Of a stretch of 13,916 bases of DNA, positions 7,432-13,916 are shown piece by piece. The notes beneath the pieces are model-generated. The model was not told the DNA's origin, made no database searches, and saw nothing but the letters and a program-made list of their open reading frames with translations. A program made the position numbers and the translations under genes. How positions within the stretch are numbered: position 1 is the first letter of the stretch; each line of letters starts with the position of its first letter. This DNA is from an uncultured Blautia sp. Lineage in GTDB: Bacteria > Bacillota > Clostridia > Lachnospirales > Lachnospiraceae. The stretch is taken from assembly GCA_900543715.1 (NCBI GenBank), contig UQSX01000079.1, positions 1 to 13,916 of the forward strand, written 5' to 3'.

Positions 7432-8280
7432 TCAACCTTTTACAGCTCCTGCTGTCATACCTTTCACCAGCTTATCTTGGAAGATAATAAACATTATGAT
7501 CATAGGAAGCAGTGTCAGTGTCAGAACCGCCATGATCATAGGCGTATTCATGGAATACTGTCCCTGGAACTCCCAAATAGCCAGAGGCAGCGTCCGGTTT
7601 TCAGAGGACTGTGTCAATGTGTATGCGAAGGAGAACTCATTCCACATATTTACACCGTTATAGATTGCCAATGTAGCCAGTCCTGGTTTGGAGAGCGGGA
7701 GAATCATGGAGAAAAACATTTTAATCTTTCCGCATCCGTCGATTTCCGCAGACTCTTCAATCTCCCTTGGAATCTCTTTCATAAAGCTGGTAAGAATAAA
7801 CACAGAAATCGGAACAGCAAACGCTACATAGGGTCCGATCAGCGCCCAAATACTGTCATAAAGACCTGTGGCCTGGGACATCTTAAACACAGGAATCAGT
7901 GTAATGTGTACTGGAATAGACATACATGCAACAATTCCTGCATAAATAGGATTCGCCAGCTTGAACTGGAATCTTGCCAAAGGATAAGAAGCGCAGGAGG
8001 CAATAAACAGAAGCAAAATCAGGGAAATTGCAAGCACGATCACACTGTTCATAAAATATTTTCCAAATCCGCCTGTAAGCACTTCCTGATAATTCGCAAA
8101 ATTCAAGCTCTGGGGAAGTTCAAAGACACCCACTGTAAGCATTTCAAACTTCTCTTTAAAAGAGTTTAATACCATGAATATAAAGGGAAGGAAAGAGACT
8201 ACCAGGTAAAAAATTGCCAATGCAAAGGCGATTACCCAGCATATTATACTTTTTACTCGACTTTTCTTATAAGCATCCAT
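7432..8280 (-). CDS. ABC sugar transporter permease (UgpE/LacG-type, MalG group)
   Basis: This 282-residue inner-membrane permease has about six predicted helices: the first at about 11-37, a cluster from 76 to 170, and the last near 250-268. The cytoplasmic EAA loop reads EESAEIDGCGKIKMFFSMIL (175-194) and ends in PLSKPG; it is the docking site for the ATPase. It forms the channel with the permease encoded directly upstream, only 6 bases away. Its ribosome site AGGAGG lies inside the last codons of that gene (11 nt from the ATG), consistent with coupled translation. CUT1-family importers carry di- and oligosaccharides. No ATPase gene follows; a strong terminator does. Confidence 0.95.
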   Translation of the reverse strand: MDAYKKSRVKSIICWVIAFALAIFYLVVSFLPFIFMVLNSFKEKFEMLTVGVFELPQSLNFANYQEVLTGGFGKYFMNSVIVLAISLILLLFIASCASYPLARFQFKLANPIYAGIVACMSIPVHITLIPVFKMSQATGLYDSIWALIGPYVAFAVPISVFILTSFMKEIPREIEESAEIDGCGKIKMFFSMILPLSKPGLATLAIYNGVNMWNEFSFAYTLTQSSENRTLPLAIWEFQGQYSMNTPMIMAVLTLTLLPMIIMFIIFQDKLVKGMTAGAVKG

Positions 8281-8286
8281 ATGTTT

Positions 8287-9189
8287 TTACGCCTCCTTCT
8301 TTCCATTTATCAATTTCATTGTAATAAGAGCGATCATAGAAATCAGAATGAACATTCCGCCTGCAACAGCAGAACCGTAACCCATGTTGAAGTTGCTGAA
8401 GGACTCTTTATACATATATGTTGCCATTAATTCAGTAGAAGTTCCCGGACCGCCTCCGGTCATTACGTAGATCAAATCGAAATACTTCAAAGAACCTACC
8501 ATAGATAGAATGGCTGCACTCTTCATGGATGGCACCAGAAGAGGAAGTGCAATTTTCCAGAAATACTGTCCTCTGGTAGCTCCGTCAATTCTGGCTGCTT
8601 CAAATACATCATAGGGAATATTTGTAAATGCAGCCATAAAGTATACCATATAGAACGGTGTAAACTGCCAGCATATAACAGCGATTACTGTAAGCAGCGC
8701 AGTTTTGGGATTTCCCAGAAGGTCAATGTTTCCGCCTCCAAACCAACCGGATATGGTACTTACAATACCGCCGTTTGTAGCCAGAGCATAGGTGAACAGG
8801 AAACCAATAGCTACAGAAGACATCAGCAATGGAATAAACCAGATAACTTTAAATACCGTAAGTTTTTTCCCTCCAAAGTCCAGGAAGGTGGCCAGGGCAA
8901 GTCCCAGAGGAATCTGGATTACAATAGAAAGCACCATGATGATCAGATTGTTTTTAAAAGCAATCCAGAAACTTTTGTCCTGGAGCAGTGTGATCCAGTT
9001 CTGAATACCAATAAACTTTCTGTCAGCAGAAATTCCATTCCACTGATATGTACTGGTGATAAAGGTATCTACAATAGGATAAAAAATGTAGATTACCATC
9101 AGAATAGTTACCGGTGCCAGGAAAAGCGCCGCTACTTTTCTCGTATTTCTCTGCCTGATGACAAGCAAAGAAGTACTCTTTTCTTTCAT
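8287..9189 (-). CDS. ABC sugar transporter permease (UgpA/LacF-type, MalF group)
   Basis: This 300-residue permease has about six membrane helices (the first at about 20-42, then near 80-103, 112-136, 163-188, 222-242 and 268-292). The EAA loop FEAARIDGATRGQYFWKIAL (196-215) followed by PLLVPS marks the ATPase contact. The GGGPGTSTELMATYMYKESF stretch near 254-273 is typical of this half of CUT1 importers. It pairs with the next permease to form the channel. AGGAGGG lies about 8-9 nt before the ATG. The gene is 205 bases downstream of the binding-protein gene, across a terminator-like hairpin and two further inverted repeats, so its expression is likely lower than, or separately controlled from, that of the binding protein. 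Confidence 0.95.
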   Translation of the reverse strand: MKEKSTSLLVIRQRNTRKVAALFLAPVTILMVIYIFYPIVDTFITSTYQWNGISADRKFIGIQNWITLLQDKSFWIAFKNNLIIMVLSIVIQIPLGLALATFLDFGGKKLTVFKVIWFIPLLMSSVAIGFLFTYALATNGGIVSTISGWFGGGNIDLLGNPKTALLTVIAVICWQFTPFYMVYFMAAFTNIPYDVFEAARIDGATRGQYFWKIALPLLVPSMKSAAILSMVGSLKYFDLIYVMTGGGPGTSTELMATYMYKESFSNFNMGYGSAVAGGMFILISMIALITMKLINGKKEA

Positions 9190-9219
9190 AATGAATTCCC
9201 TCCTTCTTATTACTTTAAG

Positions 9220-9253
9220 AACTTTTTGATAGTATCAATACTACCAAAAAGTT
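9220..9253. repeat. Long near-perfect dyad upstream of the permease genes
   Basis: Outer arms AACTTTTTG (9220-9228) and CAAAAAGTT (9245-9253) are perfect. Inner arms TAGTAT (9230-9235) and ATACTA (9238-9243) are also perfect around a central CA. The single mismatched position (A9229 against C9244) becomes a G-U pair in minus-strand RNA, so the transcript can form an unbroken 16-pair stem. It lies 31 bases upstream of the first permease start. No T run follows on the minus strand, so it is not a standard terminator. TTGATA on the minus strand within the dyad could also serve as a -35 box, with AGTAAT 18 bases further on. Confidence 0.6.
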
Positions 9254-9283
9254 TAACAAAACTACATAGAACAATCTTCCCAG

Positions 9284-9325
9284 AATCTATAAATTTCTAT
9301 CCATACTGTTCATTTTTTATAGATT
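9284..9325. repeat. Inverted repeat with 10-base arms
   Basis: Perfect arms AATCTATAAA (9284-9293) and TTTATAGATT (9316-9325) flank a 22-base spacer. It sits between the binding-protein terminator and the long dyad. As RNA it is AT-rich and weak; as DNA it could present two half-sites about three helical turns apart. Confidence 0.45.
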
Positions 9326-9343
9326 TCTTTAGCGGTTTTATCC

Positions 9344-9374
9344 AAAAAGAAAGGCTCTGTTTCCAGAGCCTTTC
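9344..9374 (-). terminator. Intercistronic terminator after the binding-protein gene
   Basis: Arms GAAAGGCTCTG (9349-9359) and CAGAGCCTTTC (9364-9374) form a perfect 11-pair stem with a 4-base loop. On the minus strand it is followed by TTTTT. It lies 20 bases after the stop codon of the binding protein. Partial termination or 3'-end protection here would give the excess of binding protein over permease commonly seen in such operons. Confidence 0.85.
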
Positions 9375-9394
9375 CGATTATTCCGTCATGTTGC

Positions 9395-10741
9395 TTATTC
9401 TGCTTTCTGAGCATTATACTCTTCCATTGCCTGCTGCATGGATTCCTGGGCTTCCTGAGGAGTCATAGTGAGACCAAATACCTCCTGAAGACCATCCAGA
9501 TGTGCATTTGAAACTGCTGGCGGCAGATACTGATCGTACCACAGCTGGATTTCAGATGCGTTGTTAGCAGCTTCTACAACCTCTATTGTAATTGGATCTG
9601 TCAGTTTTTCTTCAATTCCGTTAACTGGAGGAATCTTTCCGCTTTCTACTCCAAGGTCAATTACCTCGTCAGACAGATGTGCTTCAGCACACTCAAAAGC
9701 AGCTTCCAGTTTTTCACCCTCACAGTTAAATACAATAAACTGGTCACCTACTGTACCGATCATAATAGATGGGTCAGCCTCAGAGCCTTCAATTGCCGGG
9801 AATGGGAACCAGCCTATCTTCTGATAAAACTCTTCGCTGTCAGTAGAGAAAGTACCTGTATACCAGGAGCCGCAAAGAAGCATACCTGCTGTTTCCTGAT
9901 ACATTAACTGTTTTGCCTGTCCATCATCTTCACTCAGAGAGTTTACACCATCTGGGAAGTATCCTGCATTTACCCACTCCTGGATCTTTTCTCCAGCCTG
10001 GATAAAGCATTCATCAGTAAAGCTTCCTGTTCCTGCAACTGCATTCTGGAATGGTTCCAGTCCGCCGTATCTTGCAGCCAGATTCATAAAGTACATAGAA
10101 CCTGTCCATTTAGAGCTGTTTGCCAGAGCGAATGGTGTAATACCGTTTTCTTTTAAAGTTGCACAAATATTTTCCAGATCAGCTAATGTAGCAGGCTCTT
10201 CCAAACCATATTTCTCGAACATCTCTTTGTTATAGAAAATACCTGACATAGATACATTCTGATAAGGAACTGCATAAATATGATCATTATAAGTTGCCTG
10301 ACCGATGGCAGATTCCATCAGTTTGTCTTTAATCTCAGAATTATTAAACAGATCATCAATAGGCTGACCGAATCCAGAGTCAATATATTCATACATAGGT
10401 CCTCCAGACCAGCAGGAATACATATCCGGGCACTCACCAGAACTCATAGCCACAACCAATTTTTCTTTGTAAGAGTCATTCTGAGTTGGAACAGATGTTA
10501 CAGTATATCCAGATTCCGTTTCAGAGTTGAATTTTTCAACCGCAGCTGTAACAATATCCTTATCAGGACTCTCTGTACCAATGTTCCAATACACAATCTC
10601 CTTGTCATCTCCTGAACTGGAACCGCCTGAACTGGATCCGCCATCACTGCTTCCACCGCCTGAACCGCCGCAGGCTGCCATAGATGCTGCCATCAGAACT
10701 GCCATGGAAAGTGCTGCCAGTCTTTTCATTCTTTTTTTCAT
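9395..10741 (-). CDS. Extracellular sugar-binding lipoprotein of the ABC importer
   Basis: This 448-residue lipoprotein captures the carbohydrate outside the cell and delivers it to the two permeases. The start is placed at the ATG at 10741 because AAGGAGG lies 8 nt upstream; an in-frame ATG 27 bases earlier would run through this ribosome site. A basic, hydrophobic signal ends in SMAAC with the lipidated cysteine at residue 24, followed by a Gly/Ser-rich tether of about 24 residues. The mature part matches the family 1 solute-binding pattern: IVYWNIGTESPDKD at the start, YKEKLVVAMSSGECPDMY, YAVPYQNVSMSGIFYNKEMF in the hinge region, and GMLLCGSWYTG. It is the first gene of the transporter operon, divergent from the AraC regulator. 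The exact sugar cannot be read from the sequence; the GH3 neighbour suggests beta-linked xylo- or gluco-oligosaccharides. Confidence 0.95.
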   Translation of the reverse strand: MKKRMKRLAALSMAVLMAASMAACGGSGGGSSDGGSSSGGSSSGDDKEIVYWNIGTESPDKDIVTAAVEKFNSETESGYTVTSVPTQNDSYKEKLVVAMSSGECPDMYSCWSGGPMYEYIDSGFGQPIDDLFNNSEIKDKLMESAIGQATYNDHIYAVPYQNVSMSGIFYNKEMFEKYGLEEPATLADLENICATLKENGITPFALANSSKWTGSMYFMNLAARYGGLEPFQNAVAGTGSFTDECFIQAGEKIQEWVNAGYFPDGVNSLSEDDGQAKQLMYQETAGMLLCGSWYTGTFSTDSEEFYQKIGWFPFPAIEGSEADPSIMIGTVGDQFIVFNCEGEKLEAAFECAEAHLSDEVIDLGVESGKIPPVNGIEEKLTDPITIEVVEAANNASEIQLWYDQYLPPAVSNAHLDGLQEVFGLTMTPQEAQESMQQAMEEYNAQKAE

Positions 10742-10792
10742 ACTCTTTCCTCCTTTTCCTTTTGCCATTCGGCATCTTCAATAGTTTTGATG

Positions 10793-10805
10793 GCTATATC
10801 ATAGC
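10793..10805. repeat. Small dyad GCTAT-ATC-ATAGC near the transporter promoter
   Basis: Perfect 5-base arms around a 3-base centre, located 9 bases downstream of the proximal -10 candidate and 52 bases upstream of the binding-protein start. The position would suit a repressor site at the start of transcription. The arms are short, so chance cannot be excluded. Confidence 0.3.
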
Positions 10806-10813
10806 ATTCCATG

Positions 10814-10842
10814 TATATAATGCCCATAAAATAAAGTGTCCT
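10814..10842 (-). promoter_or_regulatory. Candidate proximal promoter of the ABC operon
   Basis: On the minus strand AGGACA (10842-10837) and TATATA (10819-10814) are 17 bases apart, each with four of six consensus bases. The leader would be about 65 bases. A competing distal candidate lies at 10885-10912; I cannot choose between them from sequence alone. Confidence 0.4.
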
Positions 10843-10844
10843 TC

Positions 10845-10893
10845 TTCTATAATTTTCTTTCTTTTCTATCCTCTATGTCACATAATTATAGAA
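10845..10893. repeat. Widely spaced inverted repeat in the divergent control region
   Basis: Perfect 10-base arms TTCTATAATT (10845-10854) and AATTATAGAA (10884-10893) are separated by 29 bases, with equivalent positions 39 bases apart. They lie between the divergent AraC gene and the transporter operon. Each arm contains TATAAT when read towards the other arm, and one of these is the -10 of the distal transporter promoter candidate. The pair could be half-sites for a regulator or a coincidence of AT-rich promoter DNA. Confidence 0.45.
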
Positions 10894-10912
10894 AAAGCTC
10901 TCATATTTTTAA
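10885..10912 (-). promoter_or_regulatory. Candidate distal promoter of the ABC operon
   Basis: On the minus strand TTAAAA (10912-10907) is 16 bases from a perfect TATAAT (10890-10885). The leader to the binding-protein start would be about 135-140 bases. The -10 lies inside one arm of the long-spaced inverted repeat. The weak -35 would fit an activator-dependent promoter. Confidence 0.4.
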
Positions 10913-10915
10913 TAG

Positions 10916-10944
10916 TTGATTTTCTACTGAGATACTGTTATTCT
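10916..10944 (+). promoter_or_regulatory. Candidate promoter of the AraC regulator gene
   Basis: TTGATT (10916-10921) and TATTCT (10939-10944) are 17 bases apart, four of six consensus bases each. The leader would be about 28 bases and include the TTGGAG ribosome site. TATTAT slightly downstream is an alternative -10. Confidence 0.4.
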
Positions 10945-10978
10945 TTTTATTATTACATTATTCCTTGGAGTCTGAACT

Positions 10979-11866
10979 ATGAAAAAGATTTTCTCCGGTT
11001 TCCGCGAAAATATAGCTTATCCGGATTCTTCCAATTTCCGGGTAATCCTCCAGAAAGGCTGCTATCATATTGATCCTCACTGGCATCCCTGTGTGGAGAT
11101 TATCCTGCCCCTTTCCGGGGATTATCAGGTAAAAACTGAAGAAGAAACGTATCATCTGGATAAGGGCGATATTATATTTCTACACTCCGGGACTATCCAT
11201 GAACTCACCGGGTCTTCCAAAGGCACCCGGCTGATCTTTCAGTTTGACGTGGAAATTCTGTATTCCCTGAGAGAATTCCAGTCTCTGCTGTTTTCCTTCC
11301 CCTCTTTTTTTATTCTGAAGCGGAACATAAAAAATCCTACTTATATAGCAGCAGAGAAACTCCTCCTCTCTGTGATACTGGAGTCCAGACGCAAAAAGCT
11401 CCTCTGGGAGGCCAGTCTGTATTCCCTGGTCCTGCAGCTTTATACCTTGCTTTTCCGGTCTTCTGCTCTTCAAATGCAGATTCTTCCCGGTAAAAATCCA
11501 GGCAGAATAACTGGCCGCCAGGAAACTCATCAATATCAGGAAAAATTTCTGGCTGTATGCCAGTATCTGAATCAAAATCTCTCCTCAAATATCACTCTGG
11601 AAATGGCAGCCTCCTATGCAGGCTTTTCCAAATTTCATTTTTCCAGACTTTTTAAGGAATTTGTTGGAATGTCTTTTTCTCAGTATGTCACCGGGCAGCG
11701 GCTCCACAAAGCAAAGCTGCTGCTGTTGACCACCCAGGCATCCATAACTGATATTGCAATGGAAGCCGGTTTCAACAGCAGCAGCACTTTTAACCGGGTT
11801 TTTTATCAATCTGAAAAAATGTCACCCACTGACTTTCGGCAAAATCATGCCAAGCTGAAAAATTAA
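10979..11866 (+). CDS. AraC-family transcriptional regulator with cupin sensor domain
   Basis: This 295-residue regulator has an N-terminal cupin sensor at about 20-90, with HWHPCVEIILPLSGDYQV (34-51) and KGDIIFLHSGTIHEL (62-76). Such domains in AraC proteins bind small sugars. The C-terminal DNA-binding domain carries two helix-turn-helix motifs: LEMAASYAGFSKFHFSRLFK (207-226) and ITDIAMEAGFNSSSTFNRVF (256-275), ending in the usual MSPTDFR. TTGGAG lies 8 nt before the ATG. It is divergent from the binding-protein gene across 237 bases, the classic arrangement for a local activator of a sugar operon. It is separate from the YesN protein encoded in the same locus, which means two AraC-type DNA-binding proteins may act on the same promoters. 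Confidence 0.93.
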   Translation: MKKIFSGFRENIAYPDSSNFRVILQKGCYHIDPHWHPCVEIILPLSGDYQVKTEEETYHLDKGDIIFLHSGTIHELTGSSKGTRLIFQFDVEILYSLREFQSLLFSFPSFFILKRNIKNPTYIAAEKLLLSVILESRRKKLLWEASLYSLVLQLYTLLFRSSALQMQILPGKNPGRITGRQETHQYQEKFLAVCQYLNQNLSSNITLEMAASYAGFSKFHFSRLFKEFVGMSFSQYVTGQRLHKAKLLLLTTQASITDIAMEAGFNSSSTFNRVFYQSEKMSPTDFRQNHAKLKN

Positions 11867-11891
11867 TGGGCTATTGTTTATCTGTCCCATT
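11865..11891 (-). terminator. Possible weak terminator between convergent genes
   Basis: AATGGG (11865-11870) and CCCATT (11886-11891) can pair around a 15-base loop that spans both stop codons. On the minus strand it is followed by AATTTTTC. The stem is short, so this is a weak candidate, but no better terminator is visible for either convergent gene. Confidence 0.3.
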
Positions 11892-13485
11892 TATCGCACA
11901 TAGCGTTGATCTGATCCGCAAATTTTGCCAGATCTTTGTTTGCTCCGCCCTCATTATGACGGATAACTGTCATCAAGCGCTGTCCGGCCGCAAGTAATCT
12001 TGCATATACACCGGCAGCTTTTCTGGTTTTCGCTTTCTCTTTTGCATGTTTAACTGCAATTCCCAGAGTTTCTTTTACTACCTCACCGGAAAGCAGGTCT
12101 ACAATAGTCCCGCTGTAAGGAGCCACGGCGGAATATCCCAGTTCATTTTCCAATCTTTTTGCAAAGACCTCGCATACCTGGTCATCTCCGTGGGTCACAA
12201 ATACCTTTTTCGGTTTTTCCTTAAAAGCGTCAGCCCATCGCATAAGGCCTTCATTGTCTGCATGACCGCTGATTCCCGGCATCCGGACGATCTCCGCATT
12301 TACGTGGATTTCTTCTCCAAACAGCTTCACTTCCGTGGCTCCTTCGATCAGCGCTCTTCCAAGAGTCCCTACAGCCTGATATCCTACAAACAAAATGGTA
12401 CACTCCTGCCTCCACAGGTTATGTTTTAAATGGTGCTTAATACGTCCTGCATCGCACATTCCGCTGGCAGACAGGATCACCTTAGGACTTTCATTTACAT
12501 TGATTGCTCTGGATTCGTCGCTGGTTATAGACAATTTTAATCCCGGGAAGGTAATGGGATTGATCCCTTGACGGATCAGCTCCATAGCCTCCTCATCATA
12601 GCATTCACTATAGTGTTCCTTAAATATGCTGGTGGCCTGCACCGCCAGAGGGCTGTCCACATACACTTCAAAGCCAGGGAATTCCGGAAGGAGATTGTCA
12701 GCCTTGATCTTCCTCAAAAAATACAGCATTTCCTGGGTCCTGCCTACAGCAAAGGAAGGGATGACCACATTGCCGCCTCTGCGAAAGGTCTTCCTGATAA
12801 TATCTGTCAGCTCTGTTATATAATCTGGCTTCTCCCCGTGGCTTCTGTCTCCGTATGTGGACTCCATGATCACATAGTCAGCACTGTCCAGATATTCCGG
12901 ATCTTTGATCAGAGGCTGGTCCGTGTTGCCGATATCTCCGGAAAATACCAGCTTTCTCTCTTCTCCATCCTCTGTGATCCACAATTCAATGCTGGCAGAT
13001 CCCAAAAGATGGCCCGCATCGGTAAAACGCACCTGAATTCCCTCTGCAATCTGAATGATCCTGTGATAGTCGCATTCTGCAAACTGCCGGATCACTCCCA
13101 GGGCATCCTCCATAGTATAAGCCGGGACAAATTCCGGCTGCCCGTTCCTTCTGGCTTTTCTGTTCCGCCATTCTGCCTCAAACATCTGGATATGAGCACT
13201 GTCACGAAGCATGATATCACAGAGATCGCAGGTAGCCGCTGTAGCGTAAATTGGCCCTCTGAACCCCTTGGCATAGGCCAGGGGGAAATTTCCCGAATGG
13301 TCGATATGAGCATGGGTCAGCAGCGCAAAATCAATTTCCGACAGCGGCACCGGGATCTCCTGATTTTCATACTGATCCGGCCCCTGTTCCATACCACAGT
13401 CTACAAGAAACTTCTTTCCTGCCGCCTCCAGAAAGTAGCAGCTTCCGGTCACCTCATGGGCGGCACCTATAAAAGTCATTCTCAT
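11878..13485 (-). CDS. Metallo-beta-lactamase/beta-CASP family RNase-like protein
   Basis: This 535-residue protein belongs to the MBL-fold group with beta-CASP and RNA-specificity domains (COG1236-type). The metal-binding set is intact: HAHIDH (58-63), GHLLGSAS with His159, and FSGDIGN with Asp184. The beta-CASP part carries ESTYGDRSH (208-216), SASGMCDAGRIKHHLKHNL (339-357), GISGHAD with His408 and FVTHGD with His432. Members are predicted zinc-dependent nucleases acting on RNA in the cytoplasm; the substrate of this one is unknown. I start it at the ATG at 13485, because AGGGGG lies 7 nt upstream; a longer reading would overlap the previous gene. About 100 residues after the fold (440-535) form an extension rich in Lys, Arg and Ala. 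It ends only 11 bases from the AraC gene stop. It appears unrelated to the sugar locus. Confidence 0.93.
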   Translation of the reverse strand: MRMTFIGAAHEVTGSCYFLEAAGKKFLVDCGMEQGPDQYENQEIPVPLSEIDFALLTHAHIDHSGNFPLAYAKGFRGPIYATAATCDLCDIMLRDSAHIQMFEAEWRNRKARRNGQPEFVPAYTMEDALGVIRQFAECDYHRIIQIAEGIQVRFTDAGHLLGSASIELWITEDGEERKLVFSGDIGNTDQPLIKDPEYLDSADYVIMESTYGDRSHGEKPDYITELTDIIRKTFRRGGNVVIPSFAVGRTQEMLYFLRKIKADNLLPEFPGFEVYVDSPLAVQATSIFKEHYSECYDEEAMELIRQGINPITFPGLKLSITSDESRAINVNESPKVILSASGMCDAGRIKHHLKHNLWRQECTILFVGYQAVGTLGRALIEGATEVKLFGEEIHVNAEIVRMPGISGHADNEGLMRWADAFKEKPKKVFVTHGDDQVCEVFAKRLENELGYSAVAPYSGTIVDLLSGEVVKETLGIAVKHAKEKAKTRKAAGVYARLLAAGQRLMTVIRHNEGGANKDLAKFADQINAMCDKWDR

Positions 13486-13515
13486 AAAAAAACCCCCTTT
13501 GCGGTATTGGTATAT

Positions 13516-13544
13516 ATTATATTGTTTTACAAAATTTCTTTCAG
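13516..13544 (-). promoter_or_regulatory. Candidate promoter of the beta-CASP gene
   Basis: On the minus strand CTGAAA (13544-13539) and a perfect TATAAT (13521-13516) are 17 bases apart. The -35 lies inside the last codons of the upstream methyltransferase gene and the -10 just after its stop. No terminator is seen between the genes, so read-through is also possible. Confidence 0.5.
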
Positions 13545-13916
13545 TTTCCGGATATACTCCGGCGTAGTTCCGCAGCACCCCCCTACAATATCTGCTCCTG
13601 CCTCCACCAGGCGTTTCATATGAAGGGCAAATTCCGGCGCCTCCATAGAATATACAGGAAATCCCCGGTCATCGATCACAGGCATTCCTGCGTTAGGCTT
13701 TATGATCAGGGGGATCTCTATAGCTTTTCTCAGGTTCTCTGTCACAGCCAGAAGCTGGTCCGGTCCGGTGGAACAGTTGATCCCCACAGCATCCGCCCCC
13801 ATATCTGCCAGAGCTTTGGCCGCATCGTACACATTTCCTCCAAAAAAAAGGCTTCCGTCAGATTCTACAGTCAGGGTACACATAACCGGCAGGTCTCCAA
13901 GAGAGGCTGCCGCATC
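13527..13916 (-). CDS. Homocysteine S-methyltransferase family protein, C-terminal part (runs off window)
   Basis: The last 129 residues of a gene whose start lies beyond the window; the frame is open to base 13916. The segment has the zinc-cysteine motifs of the homocysteine S-methyltransferase fold (PF02574): GINCSTGP, and GGCCGTTPEYIRKL close to the end. In this family these three cysteines bind the zinc that activates homocysteine for methyl transfer to methionine. IKPNAGMPVIDD and the alternating beta/alpha pattern fit the C-terminal part of the barrel. The protein ends right after the barrel, so this is not a full MetH with the cobalamin domain attached at its C-terminus. It could be the catalytic half of a split methionine synthase or a stand-alone enzyme. 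Confidence 0.92.
   Translation of the reverse strand, partial: DAAASLGDLPVMCTLTVESDGSLFFGGNVYDAAKALADMGADAVGINCSTGPDQLLAVTENLRKAIEIPLIIKPNAGMPVIDDRGFPVYSMEAPEFALHMKRLVEAGADIVGGCCGTTPEYIRKLKEIL

Noticed and set aside
7426..8169. Long plus-strand open frame (247 residues) across the second permease gene
   Set aside because: It lies antisense to a clear permease with full family motifs, is rich in Cys/His/Asn as expected for a reverse-strand reading, and has no credible ribosome site or family match.
10742..10768. Upstream ATG for the sugar-binding protein (9 extra residues)
   Set aside because: The extension is encoded by the AAGGAGG ribosome site itself; starting at 10741 gives the standard lipoprotein signal.
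13486..13578. N-terminal extension of the beta-CASP protein to an upstream ATG
   Set aside because: The extra 31 residues overlap the end of the methyltransferase gene and include the ribosome site and -10 box; family members begin at the MTFIGAAHEVTG region.
12568..13623. Long plus-strand open frame (351 residues) across the beta-CASP gene
   Set aside because: It is antisense to a gene with complete catalytic motifs, runs over its promoter into the neighbouring gene, and shows no recognisable domain.

Overview
The window looks like chromosomal DNA from a gut-type Firmicute, most probably Lachnospiraceae (Blautia/Dorea/Ruminococcus-like). This rests on the moderate to low GC, strong AGGAGG ribosome sites, the Gly/Ser linker after the lipobox cysteine of the sugar-binding protein, the YesM/YesN sensor pair, and the style of the GH3 enzyme. 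The assignment comes from protein style only; no rRNA or marker gene is present.

Layout, left to right. (1) 1-420: a broken XRE-type helix-turn-helix gene on the minus strand, followed by about 165 bases I cannot assign. (2) 420-1683: a minus-strand lipoprotein of DUF4340-like type, bracketed by two related hairpins. (3) 1722-10768: a carbohydrate-use locus on the minus strand. In transcription order it holds a sugar-binding lipoprotein, two ABC permeases, a strong terminator, a promoter, a YesM-type histidine kinase, a YesN-type response regulator, and a cytoplasmic GH3 beta-xylosidase/beta-glucosidase. (4) 10979-11866: a plus-strand AraC-family cupin regulator, divergent from the transporter. 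(5) 11878-13485: a minus-strand metallo-beta-lactamase/beta-CASP protein, tail-to-tail with the AraC gene. (6) 13527-13916: the C-terminal end of a homocysteine S-methyltransferase that runs off the window.

Working model: the lipoprotein captures a plant or dietary oligosaccharide and the two permeases import it. No ATPase is encoded here, so a shared MsmX/MsmK-type ATPase elsewhere is expected. The intracellular GH3 enzyme then removes non-reducing-end sugars. Transport is probably controlled locally by the divergent AraC protein and by the YesM/YesN pair, which has its own promoter. The kinase, regulator and GH3 genes probably form a second transcription unit.

I see no CRISPR array, tRNA, rRNA, complete insertion sequence or clear defence system. 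The locus type is well known. The less ordinary material is in the non-coding DNA: a cluster of three inverted repeats between the binding-protein and permease genes, long-spaced inverted arms in the divergent control region, and a decayed regulator gene with an imperfect tandem repeat at its break.
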